Part shown: positions 10,794 through 17,989 of the stretch, in pieces
Layout of the letters: each line of letters opens with the position of its first letter
Position numbering within the stretch: position 1 is the first letter of the stretch
The notes under the pieces: generated by a model
The model's input: only the letters and a program-made list of their open reading frames with translations
Told to the model about the DNA's origin: nothing
Database searches by the model: none
Assembly (NCBI GenBank): GCA_946481605.1
Contig: CAMLPA010000013.1
Span: 1-18,138, forward strand
Length of the DNA: 18,138 bases
DNA from: an uncultured Flavihumibacter sp.
GTDB taxonomy: Bacteria; Bacteroidota; Bacteroidia; Chitinophagales; Chitinophagaceae
Direction: 5' to 3'
Translations under genes and position numbers: made by a program

Positions 10794-10880
10794 TTTTGAA
10801 TGTTGAATTTTGGATGTTGGATTTTGAATTGGAGCGGGATACACTTTTCATTCAAAATTTAGAATTCAAACCCCAAAATT
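10794..10880. repeat. AT-rich low-complexity repeat between the two clpP genes
   Basis: The spacer is made of near-repeats of TTGAATTTTGGATG on the + strand (10794-10833), with related words in opposite orientation at 10849-10880. ATTTTGAAT (10821-10829) and ATTCAAAAT (10850-10858) form a 9-base inverted repeat. Similar AATTCAAAATTC-type spacers are widespread in Bacteroidota. No T-tract follows the stem on the - strand, so it is not a terminator. Confidence 0.6.
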
Positions 10881-10881
10881 A

Positions 10882-11604
10882 TTAGTCTCTGTGTTCTTTC
10901 CTTGGATTCTGGATCAGTACCTCATCCACGAGGCCGTAGGCTTTTGCTTCTTCAGCGGTGAGCCAGTAATCGCGGTCGCTGTCGGTTTCGATCTGTTTGG
11001 CATCTTTACCAGTGTGGAATGCGGTGATGTCGTACAGTTCTCTTTTCAGTTTCCTGATCTCGTTCACGGTGATTTCGATATCGCTGGCTTGTCCGCCGAT
11101 GGCGCCACTGGGCTGGTGAATCATTACGCGGCTGTGTTTCAGCGCGGTTCTTTTTCCTTTGGTACCTGCGCAAAGCAGTACCTGTCCCATGGAAGCGGCC
11201 ATTCCGATACAGATGGTGGACACGTCGGGAGAAACATATTGCATGGTATCGTACACGCCTAATCCTGAATACACGGCGCCTCCGGGGCAATTGATGTACA
11301 TCTGGATATCGCGTGCGCGGTCGGTGCTGTCGAGGAACAACATCTGTGCGATGATGATGTTGGCCACTTCATCGTTGATGGGGTAACCGAGGAAGATGAT
11401 GCGGTCCATCATCAGACGGCTGTACACGTCCATCACGGCGATGTTCATGGGACGTTCCTCAATGATATTCGGGGTGAGATTGGTAACGAGATTTGGATCG
11501 ATGGTGTTGGTAATGTGCTTGTTGTAGTCGTGCAACGTGAGGCTGGACATGCCTCTGTGCTTCACTGCGTATTTTTCGAATTCTTTGCCTGGATTCATAT
11601 TCAT
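10882..11604 (-). CDS. clpP: ATP-dependent Clp protease proteolytic subunit ClpP (canonical copy)
   Basis: A 240-residue protein with a roughly 45-residue N-terminal extension before the canonical ERPMNIAVMDVYSRL start of the ClpP fold. The triad is S138 in GMAASMGQ, H163 in VMIHQP and D212 in DRDYWL, with the same spacing as E. coli ClpP (25 and 49). NCPGG (105-109) forms part of the oxyanion region. The N-terminal extension (MNMNPGKEFEKYAVKHRGMS...) may be a propeptide removed by self-processing, as known for ClpP. ATG at 11604 is used; a second ATG two codons later is equally possible. It assembles into a cytoplasmic 14-mer that degrades proteins delivered by ClpX. It lies 60 bases after zapA on the same strand. 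Trigger factor (tig), which often precedes clpP in other Bacteroidota, is not here. Confidence 0.96.
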   Translation of the reverse strand: MNMNPGKEFEKYAVKHRGMSSLTLHDYNKHITNTIDPNLVTNLTPNIIEERPMNIAVMDVYSRLMMDRIIFLGYPINDEVANIIIAQMLFLDSTDRARDIQMYINCPGGAVYSGLGVYDTMQYVSPDVSTICIGMAASMGQVLLCAGTKGKRTALKHSRVMIHQPSGAIGGQASDIEITVNEIRKLKRELYDITAFHTGKDAKQIETDSDRDYWLTAEEAKAYGLVDEVLIQNPRKEHRD

Positions 11605-11664
11605 TATTTTATCCTATTTAAGAATGATGTGCCTGTTCCTTCTCTCAAATCTCCGTCCAAACAC

Positions 11665-11973
11665 TTAAATTTCCAAATTACTGTCAGGCTGGCATGAATC
11701 GATGGTTTTTTCGATTTTTTCCAGTTCAGTATCCAGGTCTGAAAAATCCGTCCAGGCTTCGGGTTGTTCCAGGGTAAGAGAAGCAAGCCAGATCATGACC
11801 ATGGCGATATAGTCCTGCATGTCCTTTCCGGCGAAAGAGGTTTTGAACTCCAGTATTTTATCGTTCACTTTTTTAACGGTGCGGCGCACGCCTTCTTCAT
11901 CTTTAGGATGAATGCGGATGCGGTAGGTGCGGTCGCCGATAAGGATATTTACTGGAATAAGCGCTTCGGACAT
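11665..11973 (-). CDS. zapA: Cell division protein ZapA
   Basis: A 102-residue cytoplasmic protein. The N-terminal domain (residues 1-45: IPVNILIGDRTYRIRI, then DEEGVRRTVKKVNDKI) matches ZapA. A long helix follows (DYIAMVMIWLASLTLE) with a charged C-terminal coiled segment. ZapA binds FtsZ filaments and helps bundle them at the Z-ring. The gene lies 20 bases after a small coiled-coil gene that starts 2 bases after pheT, so the three are probably one operon. ZapA often occurs near pheT or small coiled-coil genes in Bacteroidota, and that setting supports the call. The C-terminal tail is acidic (DLDTELEKIEKTID). Confidence 0.88.
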   Translation of the reverse strand: MSEALIPVNILIGDRTYRIRIHPKDEEGVRRTVKKVNDKILEFKTSFAGKDMQDYIAMVMIWLASLTLEQPEAWTDFSDLDTELEKIEKTIDSCQPDSNLEI

Positions 11974-11993
11974 AATGTCTATTGTGTTCTGGA

Positions 11994-12284
11994 TTAATCG
12001 TTCAGCATGGCGAGGCAGCGGTCGATTTCTTTGATGTATTGTTGCAGCCGTTTTTCCATGGCTTCGCGTGTGGCATCGTCCCAGCCCTTGCCTGTATTCA
12101 TTTTCAGCAGTTCCAGTTGTTCGGTGAGCTGGTTAATAAGACTGGTTTGACTGGCCAGTTTTTCCTGCCATCCGGCTGCCTGTTGTTTCAGTTCGGCATT
12201 CTCCTTCCGGAGCCCGGTGAGTTCTTTCACCAGGCCCTGGAGTTTGGATTGAATGCGTTTGGTATGTTCAAGTTGCTGGTGCAT
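11994..12284 (-). CDS. Small coiled-coil protein between pheT and zapA
   Basis: A 96-residue protein with almost continuous heptad-like helix, rich in Leu, Gln, Lys and Glu: for example LKQQAAGWQEKLASQTSLIN near the middle and MEKRLQQYIKEIDRCLAML at the end. There is no signal peptide or membrane segment. The start codon is 2 bases from the pheT stop, and zapA follows 20 bases downstream. I do not recognise a named family. By context it may be a Z-ring partner of ZapA, a role ZapB fills in gammaproteobacteria, but no ZapB homology is claimed. It may also be a structural protein unrelated to division. Length and composition, and clean packing between two solid genes on the same strand, make it a real gene. 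Confidence 0.85.
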   Translation of the reverse strand: MHQQLEHTKRIQSKLQGLVKELTGLRKENAELKQQAAGWQEKLASQTSLINQLTEQLELLKMNTGKGWDDATREAMEKRLQQYIKEIDRCLAMLND

Positions 12285-12286
12285 GG

Positions 12287-14746
12287 TTACCCTTTCCTGA
12301 TTTCAGCGGCCAGTTCTTTTTCGAGCGCGTTCATCAGTTTTTGCATCATCGCGTCGATCTCTTTGTCGGTGAGGGTTTTCTCCTCATCGAGGAACGTGAA
12401 GTTCACCGCGAGCGATTTTTTCCCCGCGCCCAGTTTTTCGCTTTCGAATACATCGAAAAGACGCACCTGTTGCAGCAACGGGAGTTTCACCGACCTGATG
12501 GCCGCTTCCACCTTTTCAAAAGCCGTGCCGCTTGTAACCACGAGGGCCAGGTCGCGTTCTACCGGTAATTGTTTGGGCAGTTCACGGAAGGCTTTTTGTT
12601 GTGTGGCCGCCATTTTCATGAGTTGGTCCCAGTTGAAATCGGCGAACAGTACGGGTTGTTTGATGTCGAATTTTTTAAGCGAGGCATTGCTTACGGCGCC
12701 GAAACGCACCAGTGCATACCCCTGGCATACGGCTTCCAGCCCCTGCGCCATATTGGCCGTTGCAGGTGCTTCCACCAGTTTTTCAGGCTTCAGACCACAT
12801 GCGCTCAATATATTCAGTACTATACTTTTCAGGTAATAGAAATCGGCTGCCTGTTCTTTCGCGTTCCAGCTACCGGCCACTTTATTTCCCGTAACCAGGA
12901 TGGCCAGGTGTTGTTGCTCGCTGTATGCGCCAGGTCCGGAGGTATGGTAGGTTTTACCGAATTCAAAGAAACGCAGGTTTTTCTGCCTGCGGTTCAGGTT
13001 GAAGGCCACAGATTCCAGTCCTGTTTCCAGGATGGAGGGACGCATTACATCCAGTTCAGCGCTCAGGTTGTTGAGCATCTTCACCGTTTGTTGCAGCACT
13101 TCTTCACCGTAATAAGCGCTGTTGGTGATGGAGTTGGTGAAGATCTCGGCAAAGCCCATCCCGTTCAGGAAACCGGCGATCTTTTCCTGGTAATGGTATT
13201 TGTGTCCGTCGGTTTCTACGGAAGGCGTGATGGAAATGGCTTCTGGAATTTCTACATTGTCCAGGCCATCTATGCGCATGATCTCTTCCACGATATCGGC
13301 TGGAAGGGTGATATCGGGTTTACTGTAAGGAACGGCCCACCAGGTATCGTCCATGCCTTCTTTGAGGAAGTCGAAACCAAGGCTGGTAAGGATTTTCCGC
13401 ATGGTATCGGGATGGTAATTCTTACCACTGAGCTTTTTCAGGTAATGGTGCTTGAGGGCCACCTGTACCTTCTCTTTGGGGTTCGGGTACACATCCACGA
13501 TATCCGAGGAAATTTCTCCTTCGGCGATCTCTTTGATAAGCAGTGCGGCACGGCGGAGTACGTTCACGGTATTGGAAATGTCTACCCCTTTTTCAAAACG
13601 GGTGGCGGCATCGGTACGCAATCCGTGGCGGAAGGATGTTTTCCGGATATCCGTTGGATTGAACCAGGCACTCTCCAGGAAAATTTTGGTGGTAGTATCC
13701 TTTACCCCACTTGTTAGTCCGCCAAACACACCGCCGATGCACATGGGTTCTTCCGCATTGCAGATCATCAGGTCTTCGGGATGAAGTTTGCGTTCCTTTT
13801 CATCGAGGGTGATGAAGGGCGTATTTTCAGTGCAGTTCTTCACGACAACGGTATTCCCTTTTACTGCATCGGCATCGAAGGCGTGCAGGGGCTGGCCCGT
13901 TTCGTGTAGAATATAGTTGGTAATGTCAACGATATTATTGATCGGTCGCACGCCGATGGCCTGGAGTTTATCCTGCATCCATTTGGGAGAGGGGCCGATC
14001 TTCACGCCGGATATGCTCACGCCGGCATAACGCTGGCAGGCTTCTTTATTCTCGATGGTTACTTTGATGGGCAGGTCCTGGTTGTCGGCTTTGAACCCGT
14101 TGGCGAACGGTGTTTTCACCCGGAAATCTTTTTTCTCGTGGTGGGTAAGGTAAGCGCAAACGTCGCGGGCCACGCCAAGATGGCTCATCGCGTCCATACG
14201 GTTCGGGGTAAGGCCGATTTCGTAAACGATATCTGAATAAGGTTTAAAGAGTTCGGCAGCAGACATCCCAACAGGTGTATCAGCAGGCAATACCATGATT
14301 CCCGCATGACTTTCCCCCAGACCAATCTCATCTTCCGCGCAGATCATGCCATAGCTTTCCACGCCACGTATTTTGGCCACTTTCATGGTCAGCGGGTCAC
14401 CGGTTTTAGGGTAGATGGTGGTCCCCACGGTGGCCACGATCACTTTTTGTCCGGCGGCCACATTGGGTGCCCCGCAAACAATTTGCAGCGGTTGAGGGCC
14501 ACCGGTATTCACCGTAGTGAGTTTCAGTTTATCGGCATTGGGATGTTGTTCAGCGGTAAGCACCTCGCCTGTAACCAGGCCCTGAAGGCCACCTTTCACC
14601 GCTTCGAATTTCTCCATTGATTCCACTTCCAGTCCTATGGAGGTGAGTATCTTCGAAAGCCTTTCCGGTTCAATCTGGGTATTCCCGGCCGCCTGGCCGG
14701 GCATGGGGGGAAGATATTCACTCAGCCAATTGTAAGAGATCGTCAT
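12287..14746 (-). CDS. pheT: Phenylalanyl-tRNA synthetase beta subunit
   Basis: An 819-residue protein, normal for bacterial PheT. Approximate order: N-terminal region with WLSEYLPP; EMAP-II-like tRNA-binding OB fold with VTGEVLTAEQHPNADKLKL and CGAPNV (about residues 50-160); B3/B4 editing domain with GVSISGVKIGPSP and LHAFDADAV (about 230-400); B5 domain (about 425-500); catalytic-like core (about 515-700), where NSITNSAYYGEEVL and MRPSILETGLESV are visible; ferredoxin-fold anticodon-binding domain near the C-terminus (about 725-815) starting FRELPKQLPVERDLALVV. With PheS, encoded elsewhere, it charges tRNA-Phe. It heads the - strand block and overlaps nothing. A probable promoter and a long palindrome lie just upstream. 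Confidence 0.98.
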   Translation of the reverse strand: MTISYNWLSEYLPPMPGQAAGNTQIEPERLSKILTSIGLEVESMEKFEAVKGGLQGLVTGEVLTAEQHPNADKLKLTTVNTGGPQPLQIVCGAPNVAAGQKVIVATVGTTIYPKTGDPLTMKVAKIRGVESYGMICAEDEIGLGESHAGIMVLPADTPVGMSAAELFKPYSDIVYEIGLTPNRMDAMSHLGVARDVCAYLTHHEKKDFRVKTPFANGFKADNQDLPIKVTIENKEACQRYAGVSISGVKIGPSPKWMQDKLQAIGVRPINNIVDITNYILHETGQPLHAFDADAVKGNTVVVKNCTENTPFITLDEKERKLHPEDLMICNAEEPMCIGGVFGGLTSGVKDTTTKIFLESAWFNPTDIRKTSFRHGLRTDAATRFEKGVDISNTVNVLRRAALLIKEIAEGEISSDIVDVYPNPKEKVQVALKHHYLKKLSGKNYHPDTMRKILTSLGFDFLKEGMDDTWWAVPYSKPDITLPADIVEEIMRIDGLDNVEIPEAISITPSVETDGHKYHYQEKIAGFLNGMGFAEIFTNSITNSAYYGEEVLQQTVKMLNNLSAELDVMRPSILETGLESVAFNLNRRQKNLRFFEFGKTYHTSGPGAYSEQQHLAILVTGNKVAGSWNAKEQAADFYYLKSIVLNILSACGLKPEKLVEAPATANMAQGLEAVCQGYALVRFGAVSNASLKKFDIKQPVLFADFNWDQLMKMAATQQKAFRELPKQLPVERDLALVVTSGTAFEKVEAAIRSVKLPLLQQVRLFDVFESEKLGAGKKSLAVNFTFLDEEKTLTDKEIDAMMQKLMNALEKELAAEIRKG

Positions 14747-14768
14747 TGTATGATATGGTTATTGGGCG

Positions 14769-14776
14769 CAAAAATA
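14769..14776 (-). promoter_or_regulatory. Candidate -7 promoter box of pheT
   Basis: On the - strand the sequence reads TATTTTTG, a full match to the Bacteroidota -7 consensus TAnnTTTG. It ends 22 bases before the pheT ATG, so a short leader would result. No TTTG -33 element is seen at the usual distance; that position is occupied by one arm of the palindrome at 14789-14830. Confidence 0.5.
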
Positions 14777-14788
14777 GGGTTTTTTGGC

Positions 14789-14830
14789 CGGTACCCGGTG
14801 CCACCGCTATAGCGGTGCCACCGGGTACCG
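14789..14830. promoter_or_regulatory. 42-base near-perfect palindrome upstream of pheT
   Basis: The left arm 14789-14809 and right arm 14810-14830 pair over 21 positions with one C-C mismatch and no loop. The core contains two direct copies of CGGTGCCACCG (14796-14806 and 14813-14823), flanked by CGGTACC. It is followed by TTTTTT on the + strand, so it could end + strand transcripts, but no + strand gene feeds into it. On the - strand it lies just upstream of the candidate pheT -7 box, which suits an operator or cruciform. A dispersed repeat is also possible. Confidence 0.65.
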
Positions 14831-14871
14831 TTTTTTAACGCTCGGACTTTCAGTGTTTTAACCGGGCGCTG

Positions 14872-15906
14872 TTATTTTGGCTTATACCCGCTCTGTAAAA
14901 ACAAATCCTTCGCCCCAATCCGCATCAGCGAATCGGGCTTGGTTTCCGGGAACTTGCTCATGTATTTCTGCACCATCTTCCAGCCTACAAACTGCCCGAT
15001 ATTGCCTGGAGAGTTAGGGCCAAGTACTTCAGTTGAAGGCGCATCGCCAACGAATATGCGTATCATGGATTGGTCCAGTGTATAGATGTCCGTTGTTTTG
15101 AGGAGTACGTTCCAGATGGCGCCTTCGTTTTCGCGACAGAAAGCCAGTTGATCCGCCGTATAGCCAGTTTTCAGGGAACCCGGAGTTTCAGGAAGGAGCA
15201 AATCCAGCATGTACAGTTGTTTTCCGGAAGAAACGATTTTCTCCAGCAACGAACTTTCGTTGGGATCAATGGGATACATATCATCCAGCACGGCTTTCAT
15301 CGCGTTCACCGGAATATAGGCAGGTTCAAAACGGCGCGAGATGTATTCGGGGAACATGGCCTGTCCCTGCAAGGTTTTGTAGAAAAAGAAATCTTTACCG
15401 CCATACAGTTGCAGTCCAATGGCCATGGCATTTTCGGTAAGTGCCACGCCAGGCGCATCAAAAGGCCCCACATATACCACAACTTCAGGGATCGTATAGT
15501 CGGGGAAATAGTATTTTAAATGCCTGAACGCTTCGAGGAGTGTGGGTTCCGTTTTGTCCCAGGCTTTCCGCGTTGCGGCGAGCGAATCATAAACGGGGCG
15601 GTAACTGGTGAGGAAGAATTGAAAAGCCTGCGCCGCCTGCGGGGGCATGGTATCACTCACAGGGCCTATGCCAAGTATGTATTGGGCGAAATCATTGGTG
15701 AAAGAAGGATAACGCTGCTTCAGTTGCAGCAACGCCTGCTGCGGTTGGGCTGTATCAGCGGCAAATACAGCACTGTCGAACCGGAGCACGTCCATTTTTA
15801 CCTTAATATGCGACACATCGGGGTGGCCGGAACCTCCGCAACCCGCTAATGTAATCAGGATGACTGAAATAAGTGGAAGGACGCTAAATTTGCGGTTCAT
15901 AGTCAA
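14872..15906 (-). CDS. gldB: GldB-family gliding-type lipoprotein
   Basis: A 344-residue protein with a lipoprotein signal: a short basic start, hydrophobic residues 9-21 and lipobox L20-A21-G22-C23, so the mature protein is anchored by lipid at C23. The rest resembles GldB of gliding Bacteroidota, with motifs such as VVVYVGPFDAPGVAL, AIGLQLYGGKDFFFY and the C-terminal GNIGQFVGWKMVQKYM. GldB is needed for gliding and Type IX secretion-related functions in Flavobacterium, yet homologs occur in non-gliding relatives, so motility cannot be inferred. ATG at 15906 is used; one two codons later is possible. The gene is divergent from nadE, a neighbour pair familiar in Bacteroidota. No gldC is seen next to it; the gene after it is pheT, 125 bases away. 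Confidence 0.88.
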   Translation of the reverse strand: MTMNRKFSVLPLISVILITLAGCGGSGHPDVSHIKVKMDVLRFDSAVFAADTAQPQQALLQLKQRYPSFTNDFAQYILGIGPVSDTMPPQAAQAFQFFLTSYRPVYDSLAATRKAWDKTEPTLLEAFRHLKYYFPDYTIPEVVVYVGPFDAPGVALTENAMAIGLQLYGGKDFFFYKTLQGQAMFPEYISRRFEPAYIPVNAMKAVLDDMYPIDPNESSLLEKIVSSGKQLYMLDLLLPETPGSLKTGYTADQLAFCRENEGAIWNVLLKTTDIYTLDQSMIRIFVGDAPSTEVLGPNSPGNIGQFVGWKMVQKYMSKFPETKPDSLMRIGAKDLFLQSGYKPK

Positions 15907-15934
15907 TAGCTTGTAAATGTGAGCGTAAATTTAG

Positions 15935-15947
15935 CAACTTGCAGTTG
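15935..15947. promoter_or_regulatory. Short inverted repeat in the gldB-nadE divergent spacer
   Basis: CAACT-TGC-AGTTG is a perfect 5-base-arm inverted repeat near the middle of the 102-base spacer that must hold both promoters. TAAATTTA at 15926-15933 next to it reads alike on both strands and is a near match to a -7 box. Both are short and may be chance. Confidence 0.25.
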
Positions 15948-16008
15948 AACCGGGACCGTTAATTGCATTTTGTGAAGGATGCTTCATTCAACCTCAAAAC
16001 AAGGCCTC

Positions 16009-17703
16009 ATGTTAATAAAACTTGCGCAGCAGAATTACCATATCGGGAACTTTGAACAGAACGGGAACAAAATGATCGCGGCCATAGAAGCCGCAAAGCA
16101 GGAAGGGGTCGACCTTATCGTTTTTTCAGAACTTTCCGTTTGTGGCTATCCACCCCGTGATTTTCTCGAATTCAGCGATTTTATTGAGCAATCCTATCAA
16201 ACCATTCAACGCATCGCGGAACATACGCAGGGCATCGGCGTAATTGTAGGCGCTCCCGCCAGAAATCCCATCCGGGAAGGCAAAGATCTTTTTAATGCGG
16301 CGTTTTTACTGTACGAGGGAAAAATCCAGGGCGAAGTGCACAAAACGCTGTTGCCCACCTACGATATTTTTGATGAATACCGCTATTTTGAACCCGCCTA
16401 CGAATGGAAAGTGCTGGAATTCAAAGGGAAAAAACTGGCCGTTACCATTTGCGAGGACATCTGGAACCTGGGTGATAATCCGCTTTACCGGGTTTGTCCC
16501 ATGGACGTGCTGATGGCGCAGCAGCCCGATATCATGATCAATATTTCCGCTTCTCCATTTGATTATGACCACGACGAGGCGCGGAAAGCCATCGTTCAGG
16601 CCAATGTGCGGAAATACAAACTGCCCATGGTGTATTGCAACGCGGTGGGTTCTCAAACCGAAATTGTTTTCGATGGCGGAAGTCTAGTGTATAATGCATC
16701 TGGAAAACTGGTTTCGGAACTGGGCTATTTTGTTGAAGATACGGCGGTCGTGGAATGGAACGAAGGAGGAATAACTTTGTTGAAAGGGCAACCTCCGCTC
16801 CCGGTGGAACCTTCTCCGGCACTCACTTCTACCAACTTATCCGATTATTTGGTTGAAAAAAGGAACATCGCACAAGTGTATGAGGCGCTGCTGATGGGCA
16901 TCCGCGATTACTTTTCGAAAATGGGGTTCACTAGGGCCATCCTCGGCAGCAGCGGTGGTATTGATAGCGCTGTTACCCTTGCGTTGGCCTGTGAAGCACT
17001 CGGTCCTGAAAATGTTCGCGCCATCCTCCTGCCATCCCCATATTCCACTGAACATTCCGTGGACGATGCCGTGGAACTCAGTAGGAACCTGGGCAATCCT
17101 TATGATATCGTGGCCATTAAGGATGTGTATGAAACCATGTTGGAAACCGTACACCCCATTTTCGGGAACCTGCCCTTTTCACTGGCGGAAGAAAACCTGC
17201 AAAGCCGCATCCGCGGGAACATACTGATGGCCATCGCCAATAAATTCGGTTATATCCTCCTGAATACTTCCAACAAAAGTGAACTGGCCACCGGCTACGG
17301 AACGCTTTACGGCGATATGGCCGGCGGGCTCAGTGTACTCGGCGATGTGTACAAGATACAGGTGTATGCCCTCGCGCAATACATCAACCGACACAAAGAG
17401 ATCATCCCCCAACACATCATCACCAAAGCGCCTTCCGCCGAATTGCGCCCTAACCAGAAAGACAGCGATAGTCTACCCGACTACGACCAGCTCGACCAGG
17501 TGCTTTTCCAGTACATCGAAAAGAGAATGGGGCCCGGTGCCATCATAGCCGCAGGATTTGATCCGCAACTGGTGAACAGGGTATTGAAACTGGTGAACAC
17601 CAACGAATATAAGCGCAACCAGTTTTGCCCCATCATTCGGGTAAGCACCAAAGCCTTCGGGGTGGGACGGCGCGTGCCGATCGTGGGAAAATACCTTTCC
17701 TAA
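16009..17703 (+). CDS. nadE: Glutamine-dependent NAD+ synthetase
   Basis: ATG at 16009 is preferred over one at 15979 because the nitrilase domain begins there (MLIKLAQQNYHIGNF); this gives 564 residues. The N-terminal glutaminase domain of the nitrilase type (about 1-255) has its triad E41 (FSELSVCGYPP), K112 (EVHKTLLP) and C148 (TICEDIWN). The C-terminal ATP-pyrophosphatase domain (about 285-564) has the SGGIDS loop (315-320), the NTSNKSELATGYGTLYGD block and the late KAPSAELRPNQKD segment. It makes NAD+ from deamido-NAD+, ATP and glutamine-derived ammonia in the cytoplasm. Both active sites are intact. It is divergent from gldB, with 102 bases between. A weak terminator follows about 90 bases after the stop. 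Confidence 0.97.
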   Translation: MLIKLAQQNYHIGNFEQNGNKMIAAIEAAKQEGVDLIVFSELSVCGYPPRDFLEFSDFIEQSYQTIQRIAEHTQGIGVIVGAPARNPIREGKDLFNAAFLLYEGKIQGEVHKTLLPTYDIFDEYRYFEPAYEWKVLEFKGKKLAVTICEDIWNLGDNPLYRVCPMDVLMAQQPDIMINISASPFDYDHDEARKAIVQANVRKYKLPMVYCNAVGSQTEIVFDGGSLVYNASGKLVSELGYFVEDTAVVEWNEGGITLLKGQPPLPVEPSPALTSTNLSDYLVEKRNIAQVYEALLMGIRDYFSKMGFTRAILGSSGGIDSAVTLALACEALGPENVRAILLPSPYSTEHSVDDAVELSRNLGNPYDIVAIKDVYETMLETVHPIFGNLPFSLAEENLQSRIRGNILMAIANKFGYILLNTSNKSELATGYGTLYGDMAGGLSVLGDVYKIQVYALAQYINRHKEIIPQHIITKAPSAELRPNQKDSDSLPDYDQLDQVLFQYIEKRMGPGAIIAAGFDPQLVNRVLKLVNTNEYKRNQFCPIIRVSTKAFGVGRRVPIVGKYLS

Positions 17704-17791
17704 GCGGGTGTTTTGCCAGGAAAATTGTCCGTGATTTCCGCTTCGTTTTATGCTATGTGATAATGGTGAAATCTGCAGGTTTTGGTTAAAC

Positions 17792-17802
17792 CGGTGCCAC
17801 CG
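17792..17802. repeat. Third copy of the CGGTGCCACCG motif
   Basis: The 11-base interrupted palindrome CGGTG-C-CACCG found twice in the pheT upstream palindrome recurs here in the nadE-moxR spacer. It also forms the left half of a possible terminator stem (see 17793-17857). Confidence 0.5.
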
Positions 17803-17857
17803 AGGTGTATTTCCGCTACCATCCGCGTGTTTAAACAAAGCGGCACCCCGTTTTTTT
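17793..17857 (+). terminator. Possible nadE terminator
   Basis: GGTGCC (17793-17798) can pair with GGCACC (17842-17847), and a seven-T run follows at 17851-17857. The stem is only 6 base pairs and the loop is 43 bases, so this is a weak candidate. It is in the right place, after nadE and before the next + strand gene. Confidence 0.3.
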
Positions 17858-17901
17858 ATCCTTTACCGGACAGAAAAAAAACGGAGCCACCCATCATTTC
17901 C

Positions 17902-17954
17902 TTTGGCCACCCTGTTCTTTTTTTGGCCAACTCTTTGCATACTTCTTTAAATTG
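17902..17954 (+). promoter_or_regulatory. Candidate promoter of the MoxR-type gene with a direct repeat
   Basis: TTTGGCCA occurs at 17902-17909 and again at 17922-17929, exactly 20 bases apart. The TTTG of the second copy (17922-17925) could be a -33 element for TAAATTGC (17948-17955), a partial match to the -7 consensus; the 22-base spacer is a little long. The ATG lies 35 bases downstream. The rest of 17704-17989 shows no gene. Confidence 0.35.
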
Positions 17955-17989
17955 CACATCACGAACATCTAAACCAATCGCTTAAAAGT

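Noticed and set aside
11605..11664. Possible 6S RNA gene beside zapA, as in gammaproteobacteria
   Set aside because: The spacer is only 60 bases long and shows no suitable fold.
12569..13717. 382-codon + strand frame within pheT
   Set aside because: Antisense shadow of pheT; composition is Phe/His/Gly/Gln-rich and no family is recognised.
14831..14836. Palindrome plus six T read as a + strand terminator
   Set aside because: Both flanking genes are on the - strand and no + strand transcript is expected here. It is kept as a palindrome of unknown role rather than a terminator.
15979..16008. Earlier ATG for nadE
   Set aside because: The conserved nitrilase domain begins at the ATG at 16009. 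The ten extra residues are unlike the family.
17750..17985. Two overlapping short + strand frames after nadE
   Set aside because: They cover a stretch with homopolymer runs and candidate regulatory sites, with atypical composition. No coding signal is evident.
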